DNA from: Pedobacter heparinus DSM 2366
GTDB lineage: Bacteria > Bacteroidota > Bacteroidia > Sphingobacteriales > Sphingobacteriaceae
Direction of reading: 5' to 3'
NCBI RefSeq assembly: GCF_000023825.1
Contig: NC_013061.1
Span: 2,046,001 to 2,110,000 of the forward strand
DNA: 64,000 nucleotides
Shown: positions 22,404-31,175 of the stretch, piece after piece
Numbering within the stretch: position 1 is the stretch's first letter
Layout of the letters: the number at the start of each line of letters is the position of its first letter
Notes under the pieces: model-generated
Seen by the model: only the letters and a program-made list of their open reading frames with translations
Told to the model about the DNA's origin: nothing
The model's database searches: none
Translations under genes and position numbers: made by a program

Positions 22404-23705
22404 ATGGCAACCATAAGCGCAAAGGTTTATGAACACCACAAGAAAGCAGATGGCACCTACAATGTAAAAATCTGTGTCCATCACAAAGACCAAAGAAAGT
22501 TTATTGACACCAATCACTATGTAGTCAAGAAACAATTAACGGCAAAACTAAAGATCAAAGACAATTTTGTAAATGATCTGATTGATGACCAGCTGAAAGG
22601 CTATCGCAAGATTATCAGCGAACTTGGTGAAAAGCTCAACTTCTTTAATGCGGAATCCCTTAGAGATTACCTTCGCGACAAGGATGCTGACGTGGATTTT
22701 ATCAAGTTCTGTCAGCTGCACATTGAGCAACTGAAAAAGGAAAATCGTACCGGAACAGCTGGGACCCATCGTACGGTACGTAACAGTCTGATTGATTATT
22801 TCAAACGGGACTCCGTATCTATTACAGAGATCAATTCAAATATGCTCGTCTCCTATGAAAGATTTCTAAGAAGCAGGCGTACCATGACCCGTATTGTAAC
22901 CGAGGATGGCCAGACAAAAGAGAAAACAATTGACGGGCTTTCCGATAGTGGGCTACATAATCACATGCGTGATCTGCGTACGCTTTTCAATGCTGCCTGT
23001 AATATGTATAATAACGAAGACCTGGGTATTTACCGGATCAAGCATTATCCGTTTAAAAAGTACAAAGTTGGCTCCTCCCCACTTACCAGGAAAAGGAACA
23101 ACACATTGGATGAAGTCAGGGCGGTGCGGGACTGCGTTACTAAAGCAGGAAGTCGGGCAGAATTGGCTAAAGAAATCTATATGCTGTCGTTCTATCTATG
23201 CGGGATGAACGCGGTAGACTTCTATCATTTAACAAAAAATGATATTAGGGCGGGACGAATTGATTATAACCGGGCTAAAACACAAGGCCGGAGAAAGGAC
23301 AATGCGTTTATCAGTATTAAGATTATTGAAGAAGCCAAACCACTATTAGAAAAGTATATTGAAAAGCTATCTGTACGTTATTCAACATACGGTGGTTTGG
23401 ATACCGCGCTAAGCCAGGGCATGAAGCAGCTGCGAAAACTCACGGGCATTCCCGGAGCAACAATTTATTGGGCAAGGCACACATTTGCAACTATAGCTAG
23501 GAATGCCTGCCGTATAAGCAAGGATGATGTTGCATTAGCCTTGAACCATGTAGACGATGAACACCGCACGACAGACATCTATATCGAAAAAGATTGGAGT
23601 ATTGTTGATGAAGTACAGATTAAAGTCATCGGTCTATTGAGAAGGTTGGATATGAAGATTGGCGCAAAACAAAAGAAAGAAGCATCGCTAGAGAAAGCTG
23701 CATAA
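22404..23705 (+). CDS. Tyrosine recombinase / phage-type integrase of the island
   Basis: Site-specific recombinase of 433 residues from the ATG at 22404; a TTG start 21 bases upstream is less likely. It has an N-terminal arm-binding region, a SAM-like core-binding domain (DFIKFCQLHIEQLKKENRTGTAGTHRTVRNSLIDYF), and a catalytic domain from about residue 230. The C-terminal boxes are WARHTFATIARNA, LNHVDDEHRTTDIYIEKDW, the last with the likely nucleophile Tyr. The first catalytic Arg position reads CGMNAVDFYHL, as in many Bacteroidota integrases. It lies beside the tRNA target and directs excision/integration of the 22-46 kb island. Confidence 0.93.
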   Translation: MATISAKVYEHHKKADGTYNVKICVHHKDQRKFIDTNHYVVKKQLTAKLKIKDNFVNDLIDDQLKGYRKIISELGEKLNFFNAESLRDYLRDKDADVDFIKFCQLHIEQLKKENRTGTAGTHRTVRNSLIDYFKRDSVSITEINSNMLVSYERFLRSRRTMTRIVTEDGQTKEKTIDGLSDSGLHNHMRDLRTLFNAACNMYNNEDLGIYRIKHYPFKKYKVGSSPLTRKRNNTLDEVRAVRDCVTKAGSRAELAKEIYMLSFYLCGMNAVDFYHLTKNDIRAGRIDYNRAKTQGRRKDNAFISIKIIEEAKPLLEKYIEKLSVRYSTYGGLDTALSQGMKQLRKLTGIPGATIYWARHTFATIARNACRISKDDVALALNHVDDEHRTTDIYIEKDWSIVDEVQIKVIGLLRRLDMKIGAKQKKEASLEKAA

Positions 23706-23779
23706 AATTGACATCCTGCATGGTGGTTTATTGACCATACAGGTTTATTAATTAATTGAAAATCTTAAATTTGAATATC

Positions 23780-23926
23780 ATGAAAAATCTGATTTTATTT
23801 TTCTTGACCTGCCTTATTGCCACCGGAGCATTTCTGGCAGGCACAACAATGAAAAATCCTTTGCCTGCCTTTATTGTCGCTTTTGGTGTCTGGGCTTTAT
23901 TTCTTTACCGAATAAGCAAGCGATAA
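23780..23926 (+). CDS. Small two-helix membrane protein (48 aa)
   Basis: Frame of 48 residues: KNLILFFLTCLIATGAFLAG forms one membrane helix, and NPLPAFIVAFGVWALFLYRISKR a second with a basic tail. An A/T-rich leader with an ATATCATG-type start precedes it, like other genes here. No family recognised. Located just behind the integrase. 23927-24070 shows no other gene. Confidence 0.55.
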   Translation: MKNLILFFLTCLIATGAFLAGTTMKNPLPAFIVAFGVWALFLYRISKR

Positions 23927-24081
23927 ATCTGGGTAGCCGTAAACGATGATGTGACATTGAATACCCCTTGTTTCTAAAATGGATTATCGAAAAAATTATA
24001 ATTTATATCTTAGTAATTTTTGAAAAGAGAAATAACAAATTTAACTTTGAACATGTTAACTCGCTAAAAAAGGAGGTGACT

Positions 24082-24114
24082 ATGAAAGATTCTCAATATA
24101 TGATACTTCAATAG
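24082..24114 (+). promoter_or_regulatory. Ten-codon leader ORF with unusually strong ribosome-binding site
   Basis: AAAAAAGGAGGTGACT precedes ATG at 24082, a near-perfect anti-SD match that is rare in Bacteroidota, where SD sequences are usually absent. The frame encodes MKDSQYMILQ and stops at 24112. A strong hairpin terminator follows 34 bases later, then the DinB gene. The layout of leader peptide, terminator and gene suggests attenuation or a small expressed peptide; neither is shown. Confidence 0.45.
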
Positions 24115-24147
24115 TGAATTATTAAGCATTAATGATTCGCTGATTGA

Positions 24148-24173
24148 GGCTGATCCAAAAGGATCAGCCTTTT
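24148..24173 (+). terminator. Intrinsic terminator upstream of the DinB-like gene
   Basis: Perfect 9-bp stem GGCTGATCC/GGATCAGCC with loop AAAA and a TTTT tail. It ends the 24082 leader transcript 28 bases before the DinB-like start. Confidence 0.85.
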
Positions 24174-24201
24174 CCACTTATTATATTTAAATTTTTTTCT
24201 A

Positions 24202-24711
24202 ATGACAGAGAATCATTCGCTGTCCATGTATAAATATAATACATGGGCAAATAACACATTATTAAAACACTTAAAGCAATTGCCAGAAGGAATTTGCGAT
24301 ACAAATATCAAAAGTGTATTTCCTTCGATTATCGATACGCTGATCCATATTTACATTATCGACAGGGGATGGTATTCAATTTTGACTAAAGAATATCGTT
24401 CCGATGATTATGAGACCATTAAAGCGTCTGTGGATCGACTGGTAGCTGAAACAAAAGACATCAGTCTTAAAGATTTGGAGAAAAAACAGCAGTTGCTTGC
24501 TGCTGATGTTCAAAGTTTTATTGAAAGTCACGATATGAACTATCGCGATACATTTTCAGGTGTATCTATGACCTATGGAGAAGTTTTTATCCATATCGTC
24601 AATCATGGAACCTACCATCGGGGTAACATTACTGCAATGCTATACCAATTGGATCAGAAAGGAGTTCCGACAGATTACGGCGTATATCTTTATTACGCTA
24701 CACAAGCATAA
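24202..24711 (+). CDS. DinB-family (DfrB/bacillithiol-S-transferase-like) metal-binding protein
   Basis: The 169-residue protein has the four-helix DinB fold pattern: YKYNTWANNTLLKHLKQLP at the start, a His in LIHIYIIDRGW (about 49), and the pair HxxxH in VNHGTYHRGN (about 137-141). Together these give the usual three-His metal site. Family members transfer thiols or act on damaged metabolites; the substrate cannot be inferred. It is preceded by a terminator hairpin and leader ORF and followed by a 9-bp hairpin at 24717-24740. Confidence 0.85.
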   Translation: MTENHSLSMYKYNTWANNTLLKHLKQLPEGICDTNIKSVFPSIIDTLIHIYIIDRGWYSILTKEYRSDDYETIKASVDRLVAETKDISLKDLEKKQQLLAADVQSFIESHDMNYRDTFSGVSMTYGEVFIHIVNHGTYHRGNITAMLYQLDQKGVPTDYGVYLYYATQA

Positions 24712-24716
24712 ATAAG

Positions 24717-24740
24717 TAGAGGGAGGTTAGTCTCCCTCTA
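24717..24740. terminator. Hairpin after the DinB-like gene
   Basis: TAGAGGGAG at 24717-24725 pairs with CTCCCTCTA at 24732-24740 (9 bp, 6-base loop). The following sequence is A/T-rich but lacks an immediate T-run, so termination may be weak. Confidence 0.55.
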
Positions 24741-24832
24741 TAAATGAAAATTTTATTTTCTTGCGAGGTTTTTTAGTCCTAACCTGAATGGGTGATTTAA
24801 GTAGGAATGAAATTCAGATCGATTTTCAGATT

Positions 24833-25207
24833 TTAAAGCCAGCGCTTCACAGCTTCGTCAGTATTCGTGGGTGAAGTGTTGAAAATGATCTTGGATTCAA
24901 GGGCGTTGCTGTGTACAGTATTGATGATTTTTTCGAACAAAATAAAATTAGAAGTCAAACTTCTGATACCATTTCCCACTACTACACCGCTGTAGTGTCG
25001 GTTTTTCAGCTGCTTTGCTAAATCGCTTAAGTCAGTCGTACCATTGTCTATTAAAAATTCTTCCGCTTCGTAACCCATAGCTTTCAGCTTTTCTAATGTC
25101 CTTTTTGCTCCCTGCTCTACCATCTCTACTGTCAGGCCTGGTGGCACCTCAGGGTTTGTATAATCGATGGTATGTGGGTTCATGCCAATGATGAGTATTG
25201 TCTTCAT
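24833..25207 (-). CDS. Hypothetical Rossmann-like protein (124 aa)
   Basis: Not recognised by family name. The start KTILIIGMNPHTIDYTNP is a hydrophobic strand plus loop. Alternating helices and strands follow (VEMVEQGAKRTLEKLKAMGYEAEEFLID, YSGVVVGNGIR, SKIIFNTSPTNTDEAVKRWL), consistent with a small flavodoxin- or response-regulator-like fold. No catalytic motif is evident. Leftward, with the VOC gene 25288 and GlxA regulator 25768 behind it in the same direction; spacing of 80 bases or more suggests separate or loosely linked transcription. Confidence 0.65.
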   Translation of the reverse strand: MKTILIIGMNPHTIDYTNPEVPPGLTVEMVEQGAKRTLEKLKAMGYEAEEFLIDNGTTDLSDLAKQLKNRHYSGVVVGNGIRSLTSNFILFEKIINTVHSNALESKIIFNTSPTNTDEAVKRWL

Positions 25208-25287
25208 TTTATTGATATATTATGTATTAATTTGAAATGTTCATAATTTCTGTACCCGTGAATCAACTCACGTTGAAACTATTATCG

Positions 25288-25683
25288 TCAATCAGTGATC
25301 GGCGTACATAGTTCAATTAAAAAGCCATTAATGTCTCTTAAATACCCAACGGTTTGACCCCATGGCTTAACGGACGGCGCAGCGACTTTTGTAGCTCCGG
25401 CATCTAATGCGGCTTGATACGCTTGTTCAACATTTTCAGTTGAAAAAGCGACTTCCATTCCTAACGGCTTCTTGCTTATATCGCTTTTGATAAAGCCGTC
25501 TGTAATTTCACCTGTAATTAGATCAATAGATGAAAAAGAAAGTGCCGTACTACCTGTATCCAATTGACCAAATTCGGCGGTGTCGGCAATAAATGTTCTT
25601 CGAAATCCAAATGCTCTTTCATAGAATTCAATGGTTTTAACAACATCTTGTACATAGAAGATTGTATAAGCAAACTTTACCAT
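25288..25683 (-). CDS. VOC-family protein (glyoxalase/dioxygenase-like)
   Basis: The 131-residue protein has the paired beta-alpha-beta-beta-beta modules of the vicinal-oxygen-chelate fold: FAYTIFYVQDVVKTIEFYERAFGF at the start and VEQAYQAALDAGATKV...PWGQTVGYLRDINGFLIELC at the end. The final Glu is the usual metal ligand. The first ligand position carries Tyr/Phe rather than His, so the metal site may be altered. Substrate unknown; could be resistance or detoxification. Probably under control of the adjacent GlxA-type regulator. Confidence 0.88.
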   Translation of the reverse strand: MVKFAYTIFYVQDVVKTIEFYERAFGFRRTFIADTAEFGQLDTGSTALSFSSIDLITGEITDGFIKSDISKKPLGMEVAFSTENVEQAYQAALDAGATKVAAPSVKPWGQTVGYLRDINGFLIELCTPITD

Positions 25684-25767
25684 AATAATATTTATTTAAT
25701 GAATTTTAATTAAAATTACCCGTGGATAATGTCAGCGAAATTGTAACGAAAAAATTAAATATCTTCT

Positions 25768-26736
25768 TCAATTTCTGACGTATTTCCTTTTATATTCTAT
25801 TGGCGTCAAGCCAGTTATTTTAAGAAACAAATCTTTAAAAGCTTTCTTATCCGCATAATCGAGTTCATACATTATTTCATTGATTGTTTTTCTGTCCTTC
25901 TCGATCTCTTTCTTTGCTACCTCTATTTTTGTCCGTTGTATATATTCCGCAATGGTGTTTTTTGTTGCCTTGCTGAACCGCCTTTCTAGCGTTCTTCTGA
26001 CCACAGAAAAATCAGTCGCCAAACGTTCAATATTAATTTTCTCCTGATAATTATTCTCAATATACAATTGCACCTTTTCTACCAATTTATCGCCATGTTC
26101 TTTCTGTCCCTTAAACATCACAAATTCAGATTGGCTGTTTCTGGCGAGATCCAGTAAGAAATATTTAGTCGCGGCAATGACTACTTTTCTTGACGTAAAC
26201 TTTTCCAGGAGATATAATAACAAGTTCCAATAAGATGTCCCTCCGCCACTTGAATAAATGCCGTTTTGCTCCGTTATTATTTTCTCCGGAACGAGCTTGA
26301 TTTCGGGATAATAGGCTAGCAACTCGTTTGTATATGCCCAGTGCGTGGCACAACGTTTTCCATTTAACAATCCGGTTGCGGCAACTATAAAAGCTCCGAC
26401 ACAGTAACTTGCAATTTCAGCTCCGTTTTTATACTGATTAATAAGCCAGGAAAAATAATGCCTGTTCAATTGTGTTCCCCTCATCACATCACCCCAAATT
26501 GCCGGCACGATGATTAGATCGGTATACTCGACTTCTGCAATCGTTTTGTCAACCTCTATTATACACGAACCACCATCAAGTCGGATTTGCTTCCTGAAGC
26601 CAACTAACTGAACCTTAAAAAAGTCATCGGCATTTTTTCCTTGCTGCATCTCATTGGCGAAAGCAAATAATCGCTTGGTGTCCCAAATACTTGAAAGCAC
26701 AGCTTGTTCAGGAACTATGATCGAAATCGTTTTCAC
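25768..26736 (-). CDS. GlxA-type regulator: DJ-1/PfpI domain plus AraC helix-turn-helix
   Basis: Transcriptional regulator of 322 residues. The N-terminal DJ-1/PfpI-like domain (about 1-190) carries the nucleophile-elbow sequence ASYCVGAFIVAATGLLNGKRCATHW. The C-terminal AraC domain has INIERLATDFSVVRRTLERRFSKATKNT and TINEIMYELDYADKKAFKDLFLKITGLTPIEYK. A close paralogue is encoded at 29531. It is divergent from the VOC gene at 26845, with about 110 bases between, so it may regulate both directions. Confidence 0.92.
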   Translation of the reverse strand: MKTISIIVPEQAVLSSIWDTKRLFAFANEMQQGKNADDFFKVQLVGFRKQIRLDGGSCIIEVDKTIAEVEYTDLIIVPAIWGDVMRGTQLNRHYFSWLINQYKNGAEIASYCVGAFIVAATGLLNGKRCATHWAYTNELLAYYPEIKLVPEKIITEQNGIYSSGGGTSYWNLLLYLLEKFTSRKVVIAATKYFLLDLARNSQSEFVMFKGQKEHGDKLVEKVQLYIENNYQEKINIERLATDFSVVRRTLERRFSKATKNTIAEYIQRTKIEVAKKEIEKDRKTINEIMYELDYADKKAFKDLFLKITGLTPIEYKRKYVRN

Positions 26737-26844
26737 AATACAAATTTAATTTTTACCGGTGTCGCAAACAACACCCCAGATTGTCGCAATTCCCAGCTTT
26801 TTAGTAAATTTAAGACACTAATTTCACCTTTAAATTAAAAATAC

Positions 26845-27267
26845 ATGAAAAAATTAGATCCATACTTGAACTTCCATGGAAATACAGAAGAAGTATTTCT
26901 TTTTTATAAATCTGTTTTCGGCGGGGAATTCACTTCCTTAATTCGTTTTGGTGAACTACCCGGCAGTGAGAAAATGTCCGAAACCGATAAATCCAAGATC
27001 TTTAATGTCACATTACCCATCGGAGAATTTAACGTGCTCATGGGAACTGACATATTAGAGTCAATGAACCAGAATTTGAACGTTGGTGATAACTTCCATA
27101 TTAATGTCACGCTCGACACCGAAAATGAAACAAGGCAAATTTTTGAACGACTTTCAGAAAGAGGACAGATCATTATGCCACTAGCCAAAGAAGATTGGAG
27201 TCAATTATTCGGCATGTGCAAGGATCAGTTTGGAATACAGTGGATGATAAAACTAGCTACAAATTAA
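26845..27267 (+). CDS. VOC-family protein, PhnB-like
   Basis: 140 residues with the PhnB/3-demethylubiquinone-like pattern: LDPYLNFHGNTEEVFLFYKSVFGGEF at the start, MGTDI and NVTLDTENETRQIFERLSERGQIIMPLAKEDWSQLFGMCKDQFGIQWMI at the end. These match the YhdS/PhnB subgroup, whose members usually lack proven activity. First gene of a rightward run (26845-28936) of four tightly spaced genes. Cytoplasmic. Confidence 0.88.
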   Translation: MKKLDPYLNFHGNTEEVFLFYKSVFGGEFTSLIRFGELPGSEKMSETDKSKIFNVTLPIGEFNVLMGTDILESMNQNLNVGDNFHINVTLDTENETRQIFERLSERGQIIMPLAKEDWSQLFGMCKDQFGIQWMIKLATN

Positions 27268-27292
27268 TTCAAATACACCTAATCATATCTTC

Positions 27293-27628
27293 ATGGAAAC
27301 AATTGTTATGACTATGGACGTCAATGGACTCAACCATAGGGAATTTAGAGCGATAATTGACGAAATGGGCGTGGAAAAGAGACCGGAAGCCCAGATTTAC
27401 CAGCACATCACCCACCCCACAGAAAGCGGTTTTCGTATTATAGAAGTCTGGGAATCGCAAGAAGGCTTTGAAGAATTTTTGGAACGGCGACTTAAACCAG
27501 CAATCATCAAACTGGATATAAATCGGGAAACTACGATCACATTCCAGCCCCTGCATAATTTTTTTGGTCCTCGCATAAATGAGCTACCGTCTTTAATACC
27601 AGTACTGCCGGGCGGTCCCAATACCTAA
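27293..27628 (+). CDS. Hypothetical dimeric alpha/beta-barrel-like protein (111 aa)
   Basis: No named family is certain. Strands at ETIVMTMDVNG, AQIYQHITHPTESGFRIIEVWES and a helix QEGFEEFLERRLKPAI give the ferredoxin-like pattern of antibiotic-biosynthesis monooxygenase/EthD-type proteins. The C-terminal 25 residues (FFGPRINELPSLIPVLPGGPNT) are proline-rich and probably extended. It lies 25 bases after the VOC gene and 11 bases before the DoxX gene. Confidence 0.65.
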   Translation: METIVMTMDVNGLNHREFRAIIDEMGVEKRPEAQIYQHITHPTESGFRIIEVWESQEGFEEFLERRLKPAIIKLDINRETTITFQPLHNFFGPRINELPSLIPVLPGGPNT

Positions 27629-27639
27629 ACGCAGAATAA

Positions 27640-28098
27640 ATGAAAAAGCTCATACTCAGAACTGATGAAAATTGGTCGGGTTTTGTGACCCGCGTAACTA
27701 TCGGCTTGGTGATATTTCCACACGGAGCGCAAAAAGTATTTGGATGGTTCGGTGGTCCTGGTTATCAAAAAGAAATGATTTTTTTTATCGACACGCTTTC
27801 TTTACCATGGATAATTGCATTTCTGGTTATCCTGATTGAGTTTTTGGGTGCGCTATCGTTAATAATTGGATTTGCTTCGAGAATTTGGGCGACAGCCATG
27901 ATTATTCTTTTTACAGGTATGATTCTGATGGAACATAAACAATATGGTTTTTTTATGAATTGGTTTGGTAATCAGCGGGGAGAAGGATTCGAGTATCATT
28001 TATTAATTATTGGATTGTCACTGGCCACATTAATTAGTGGGGGTGGTAAGTATTCATTGGACTTTTTAATAACAAAAGAAAAAAAATCGTTTGCGTAA
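27640..28098 (+). CDS. DoxX-family inner-membrane protein
   Basis: 152 residues with four hydrophobic segments. The family opening GFVTRVTIGLVIFPHGAQKVFGWFGGPG and the loop between helices one and two (YQKEMIFFIDTLSLPWIIAFLVILIEFLGALSLIIGF) are typical of DoxX (YphA/TQO small subunit). Helix four is HLLIIGLSLATLISGGGKYSLD. Function in most bacteria is unknown; links to thiol or sulfur redox have been proposed for relatives. It ends 10 bases before the next start at 28109, in the same operon. Confidence 0.88.
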   Translation: MKKLILRTDENWSGFVTRVTIGLVIFPHGAQKVFGWFGGPGYQKEMIFFIDTLSLPWIIAFLVILIEFLGALSLIIGFASRIWATAMIILFTGMILMEHKQYGFFMNWFGNQRGEGFEYHLLIIGLSLATLISGGGKYSLDFLITKEKKSFA

Positions 28099-28108
28099 AG
28101 AAATAAAC

Positions 28109-28936
28109 ATGTTTGAGACCGATGGCTTTATTCTACTGGAAAACTTTCTGGAAGAATGGGAAATACCTATTCTGAAACAAGCTGTGGCGAATGTCGTTGC
28201 TGAAAAGCGCGTTTCGTCTTGCATTCGGCCAAATAACACTTTAACTACTCTGAGGTGGAATGATCCTATCGTCTCTCATTTGCTTTCCTCCGCAAGCCGT
28301 ATTACAGCTATAAGCCAGGCGACCAAAACGAAAGATCTAAAATGGATTTCAGGTTATATTAGCAGTAAGGAACCGCGAAGCGAAGCGCTTTGGTGGCATC
28401 AAGATTGGTGGTGCTGGCAACATCCTATCAGTTTTAAGAAAGAGGCGCCGCAAATTGCTGTTTTATGTTATTTAAGTCCCGTAAACAAGGAAAATGGTGC
28501 TTTGAGGGTGTTGCCAGGGTCACATCACACCTACACAGAATTACATGCTTCATTACCTGAGGCACATGCAGGTATAGGGCACTTTGATCCCGACAATCTA
28601 TCGCTAAAAGACTATTGCGGACAATTCACATTGGAACTTAAAGCGGGCGATGCCGTGGTTATTGACTACCGACTTTTACATGGCACACACCCCAATCTCA
28701 GTTCGGAAAGAAGAGATTGTGTTATGATTACTTTCACACCAGATTGGAAATCTCTACCGGAAGAAATTCAAGGTCACCTTTCAAGAAATTATTCTTTGCC
28801 TTTCTACGACGAAATGCGAGTAGCTTTAAATTACCCAGTAGATCTGTTACCTGAATATAAACTCACCGCGAGAGACCTTGAGGTTATTAGGGTGCCGCCT
28901 CAGGATTTCAAGTTGATAGATGAAAGCATAACCTAA
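28109..28936 (+). CDS. Phytanoyl-CoA dioxygenase-family Fe(II)/2-oxoglutarate oxygenase
   Basis: 275 residues from the ATG at 28109 (an upstream TTG frame overlaps the DoxX end and is less likely). The iron-binding facial triad is visible: H-x-D in WWHQDWW (about 98-100) and the distal His in DYRLLHGTHPN (about 189), with Arg of SSERRDCVMITF for 2-oxoglutarate. The jelly-roll strand LRVLPGSH lies between. Family members hydroxylate diverse small molecules; substrate unknown. Last gene of the 26845-28936 run. Confidence 0.9.
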   Translation: MFETDGFILLENFLEEWEIPILKQAVANVVAEKRVSSCIRPNNTLTTLRWNDPIVSHLLSSASRITAISQATKTKDLKWISGYISSKEPRSEALWWHQDWWCWQHPISFKKEAPQIAVLCYLSPVNKENGALRVLPGSHHTYTELHASLPEAHAGIGHFDPDNLSLKDYCGQFTLELKAGDAVVIDYRLLHGTHPNLSSERRDCVMITFTPDWKSLPEEIQGHLSRNYSLPFYDEMRVALNYPVDLLPEYKLTARDLEVIRVPPQDFKLIDESIT

Positions 28937-28999
28937 GATTGTCGGAATACCCGATGACGATAGGCGCATTATCCCCTATTCTTTTGATACTAAGTAAAA

Positions 29000-29007
29000 T
29001 AACTTTG
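29000..29007 (+). promoter_or_regulatory. Candidate Bacteroidetes -7 element
   Basis: TAACTTTG fits the TAnnTTTG consensus of Bacteroidota promoters and lies 16 bases before the DUF4199 start. A good -33 TTG at the expected spacing is not obvious, so this is tentative. Confidence 0.35.
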
Positions 29008-29022
29008 GTAAAAAAATAAGCT

Positions 29023-29517
29023 ATGGAAAGATATAAAATTGAATTAAAGTGGGCTTTCACTTTTGCAGTAATGACTTTGTTATGGACACTAGTAGAAGAA
29101 TTGGGCGGATTGCACGATAAGCATATAGACCGGCAGCCGGTTTTTGGTGCATTCATTCTAGTGCCTGCTGTTGTAATTTATGTAATGGCCTTGAAAGCTA
29201 AACGTAAAGAATATGGTGGAACTTTTACCTATAAACAGGTTTTTTTTAGTGGTCTTTTACTAAGTTTATTTATCGGATTATTTAGCATTGCAACCAGCGT
29301 TATCAACCTCAAAATTATTTCTCCGCATTATTTAAGTAATGCGGCAAAACACGCAGTCGCTACCGGAAATGTCAAAATAGAAGAGGCAAACCAGCAGTAT
29401 GCAATGTGGGGATTCATAATATCCAGCGCAATTGCCGCTGTGATTAACGGTATAATTATTACAGCGATCGTGATGCTTTTTCTAAAGGATAGAAAGCAAC
29501 GAAGTTTAGCCATTTAA
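29023..29517 (+). CDS. DUF4199 membrane protein, copy 1
   Basis: 164 residues, four membrane helices (about 9-27, 42-60, 76-98, 128-153). Recognisable by ERYKIELKWAFTFAVMTLLWTLVEELGGLHDKHID, shared with the second copy at 31603, and by TYKQVFFSGLLLSLFIG. Function unknown; the family is restricted to Bacteroidota. A GlxA-type regulator follows 13 bases later. Confidence 0.88.
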   Translation: MERYKIELKWAFTFAVMTLLWTLVEELGGLHDKHIDRQPVFGAFILVPAVVIYVMALKAKRKEYGGTFTYKQVFFSGLLLSLFIGLFSIATSVINLKIISPHYLSNAAKHAVATGNVKIEEANQQYAMWGFIISSAIAAVINGIIITAIVMLFLKDRKQRSLAI

Positions 29518-29530
29518 CTAATCAGATAAT

Positions 29531-30508
29531 ATGAAACATATATCCATACTTATCCCAACAGGGGGCGTATTGGGCGGTATTGAAATCGCCCGCAATATGA
29601 TTGCAGAGGCCAATAATTATGTCATCAGTAAGGGGAACGAGGCCGTGTTTCAAATGCAGCTTGTAGGAGCAAAGAAAAATATTGAACTGAACGAGCGTCA
29701 AGTCTTAATTCGACCGGATGTTACAATAAATTATTTAAAACAAACCGATCTTATAATTATTCCAGCGATCAATGTCGATTTGGAACTCAACAATAATCCA
29801 AATGTGCCGCTTATCAACTGGGTAAGGCAGATGCGTAAACAAGGTGCTGAGGTGGCATGTCTCTGTGTTGGTGCCTTTTTGCTAGCTAAGACCGGGATTT
29901 TAGACGGTAAAACCTGTACAACGCACTGGAAAGCTTCAGAGCTTTTCATCAATCAATACCCCGAGATAAAGCTTTTAAAGGAAAAAATCATTACGGATGA
30001 AGATGGAATATACTCTAGCGCCGGTGGATTTTCTATGCTAAACCTCATAGTATATCTGATTGAAAAATACGCCGGCAGGGAAGTTGCCTTGTATTGTGCT
30101 AAGTTTTTCCAGGTAGATATCGACAGGAATGCACAGTTGCCATTTATAATTTTTCAGGGACAAAAAGAACACAACGATATTCAGGTTAAACAGGCCCAAA
30201 CATACATCGAGGAACACTACCAACAGCGCATTACAATAGATCAGTTAGCAGAGATGCTGGCAATGGGTCGCCGTAGTCTAGAAAGAAGGTTTAAAAAGGC
30301 AACTTCCAATACGCTGAACGAATACATACAACGAGTAAAAATTGAGGCAGCAAAAAAACAATTGGAAAGTGGTGAAAAGAAGATTAATGACATCATGCTG
30401 GAAGTGGGGTATTCCGATCAGAATAGTTTCAGGCACTCCTTCAAATTATTTACCGGGTTACTGCCGAATGAATACCGAAGCAAATACCATAGCAGAATTA
30501 CTAATTAA
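29531..30508 (+). CDS. GlxA-type regulator, copy 2
   Basis: 325 residues, same architecture as 25768: DJ-1/PfpI domain with VACLCVGAFLLAKTGILDGKTCTTHW around residues 110-140, and AraC helix-turn-helix units (ITIDQLAEMLAMGRRSLERRFKKATSNT and INDIMLEVGYSDQNSFRHSFKLFTGLLPNEYRSK). Overall similarity to the other copy is clear but moderate, so they are old paralogues rather than a recent duplication. Five bases separate it from the Crp/Fnr gene, so the two regulators are co-transcribed. Confidence 0.92.
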   Translation: MKHISILIPTGGVLGGIEIARNMIAEANNYVISKGNEAVFQMQLVGAKKNIELNERQVLIRPDVTINYLKQTDLIIIPAINVDLELNNNPNVPLINWVRQMRKQGAEVACLCVGAFLLAKTGILDGKTCTTHWKASELFINQYPEIKLLKEKIITDEDGIYSSAGGFSMLNLIVYLIEKYAGREVALYCAKFFQVDIDRNAQLPFIIFQGQKEHNDIQVKQAQTYIEEHYQQRITIDQLAEMLAMGRRSLERRFKKATSNTLNEYIQRVKIEAAKKQLESGEKKINDIMLEVGYSDQNSFRHSFKLFTGLLPNEYRSKYHSRITN

Positions 30509-30513
30509 ATAAA

Positions 30514-31092
30514 ATGGCGATCGATCAGTTTTTCAAAAAAATAAGGACGTACACGGCGCTTTCAAAAGAAGCTGAATCTGCCTGGGGGAACCTGCTCAAA
30601 GAAAAGACCTATAAAAAAGGTGAAAACTTCATAAGAATTGGGCAGGTACCAAAAAAGGTAGCGTTTGTAATGAACGGACTTTTATCACAATACTACGTTG
30701 ATGATAATGGCGATACGGTCATAAAATATTTTTTTCCTGAAGGAAGGATCGCTGGCTCAATTCCGGCTACGTTGCAACAGTCGGAAAGTTTGTTTGACAT
30801 TACAGCACTGGAAGAAACAACCGTTCTTGAATATGATTTTATGGCATTCAAAAAGTTGGTTTCAGCTTATCCCGATGTTGCTGCATTTTATATTCGTTAC
30901 CTGGAACAGCATTGGATTATAGACAAAGAACCCTATGAGGTTTCGCTGCGGAGCGATTCGGCAAAAATTCGCTATGCTGATTTTTTACGGAAATATCCTG
31001 AGCTTGTCAAAAGACTGAAAAAGCATCAAATCGCCGCCTATCTGGGCATTACTCCTACACAGTTAAGCCGGATTTTTGGTTATAGCAGATAA
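30514..31092 (+). CDS. Crp/Fnr-family regulator
   Basis: 192 residues. N-terminal cyclic-nucleotide-binding-type jelly roll (KGENFIRIGQVPKKVAFVMNGLLSQYYVDDNGDTVIKYFFPEGRIAG). The C-terminal helix-turn-helix is reduced: KKHQIAAYLGITPTQLSRIFG, without the typical Crp recognition sequence. No [Fe-S] cysteine set. Bacteroidota have many such proteins of unknown ligand. Next to the GlxA-type gene. Confidence 0.88.
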   Translation: MAIDQFFKKIRTYTALSKEAESAWGNLLKEKTYKKGENFIRIGQVPKKVAFVMNGLLSQYYVDDNGDTVIKYFFPEGRIAGSIPATLQQSESLFDITALEETTVLEYDFMAFKKLVSAYPDVAAFYIRYLEQHWIIDKEPYEVSLRSDSAKIRYADFLRKYPELVKRLKKHQIAAYLGITPTQLSRIFGYSR

Positions 31093-31175
31093 ATTTTAAA
31101 CCCTCAACATTTGTAAAGGTTTTTCCATTTTAACGTGCTCATCTTTGCATTCATAATCAACATCAATCAAAAACA

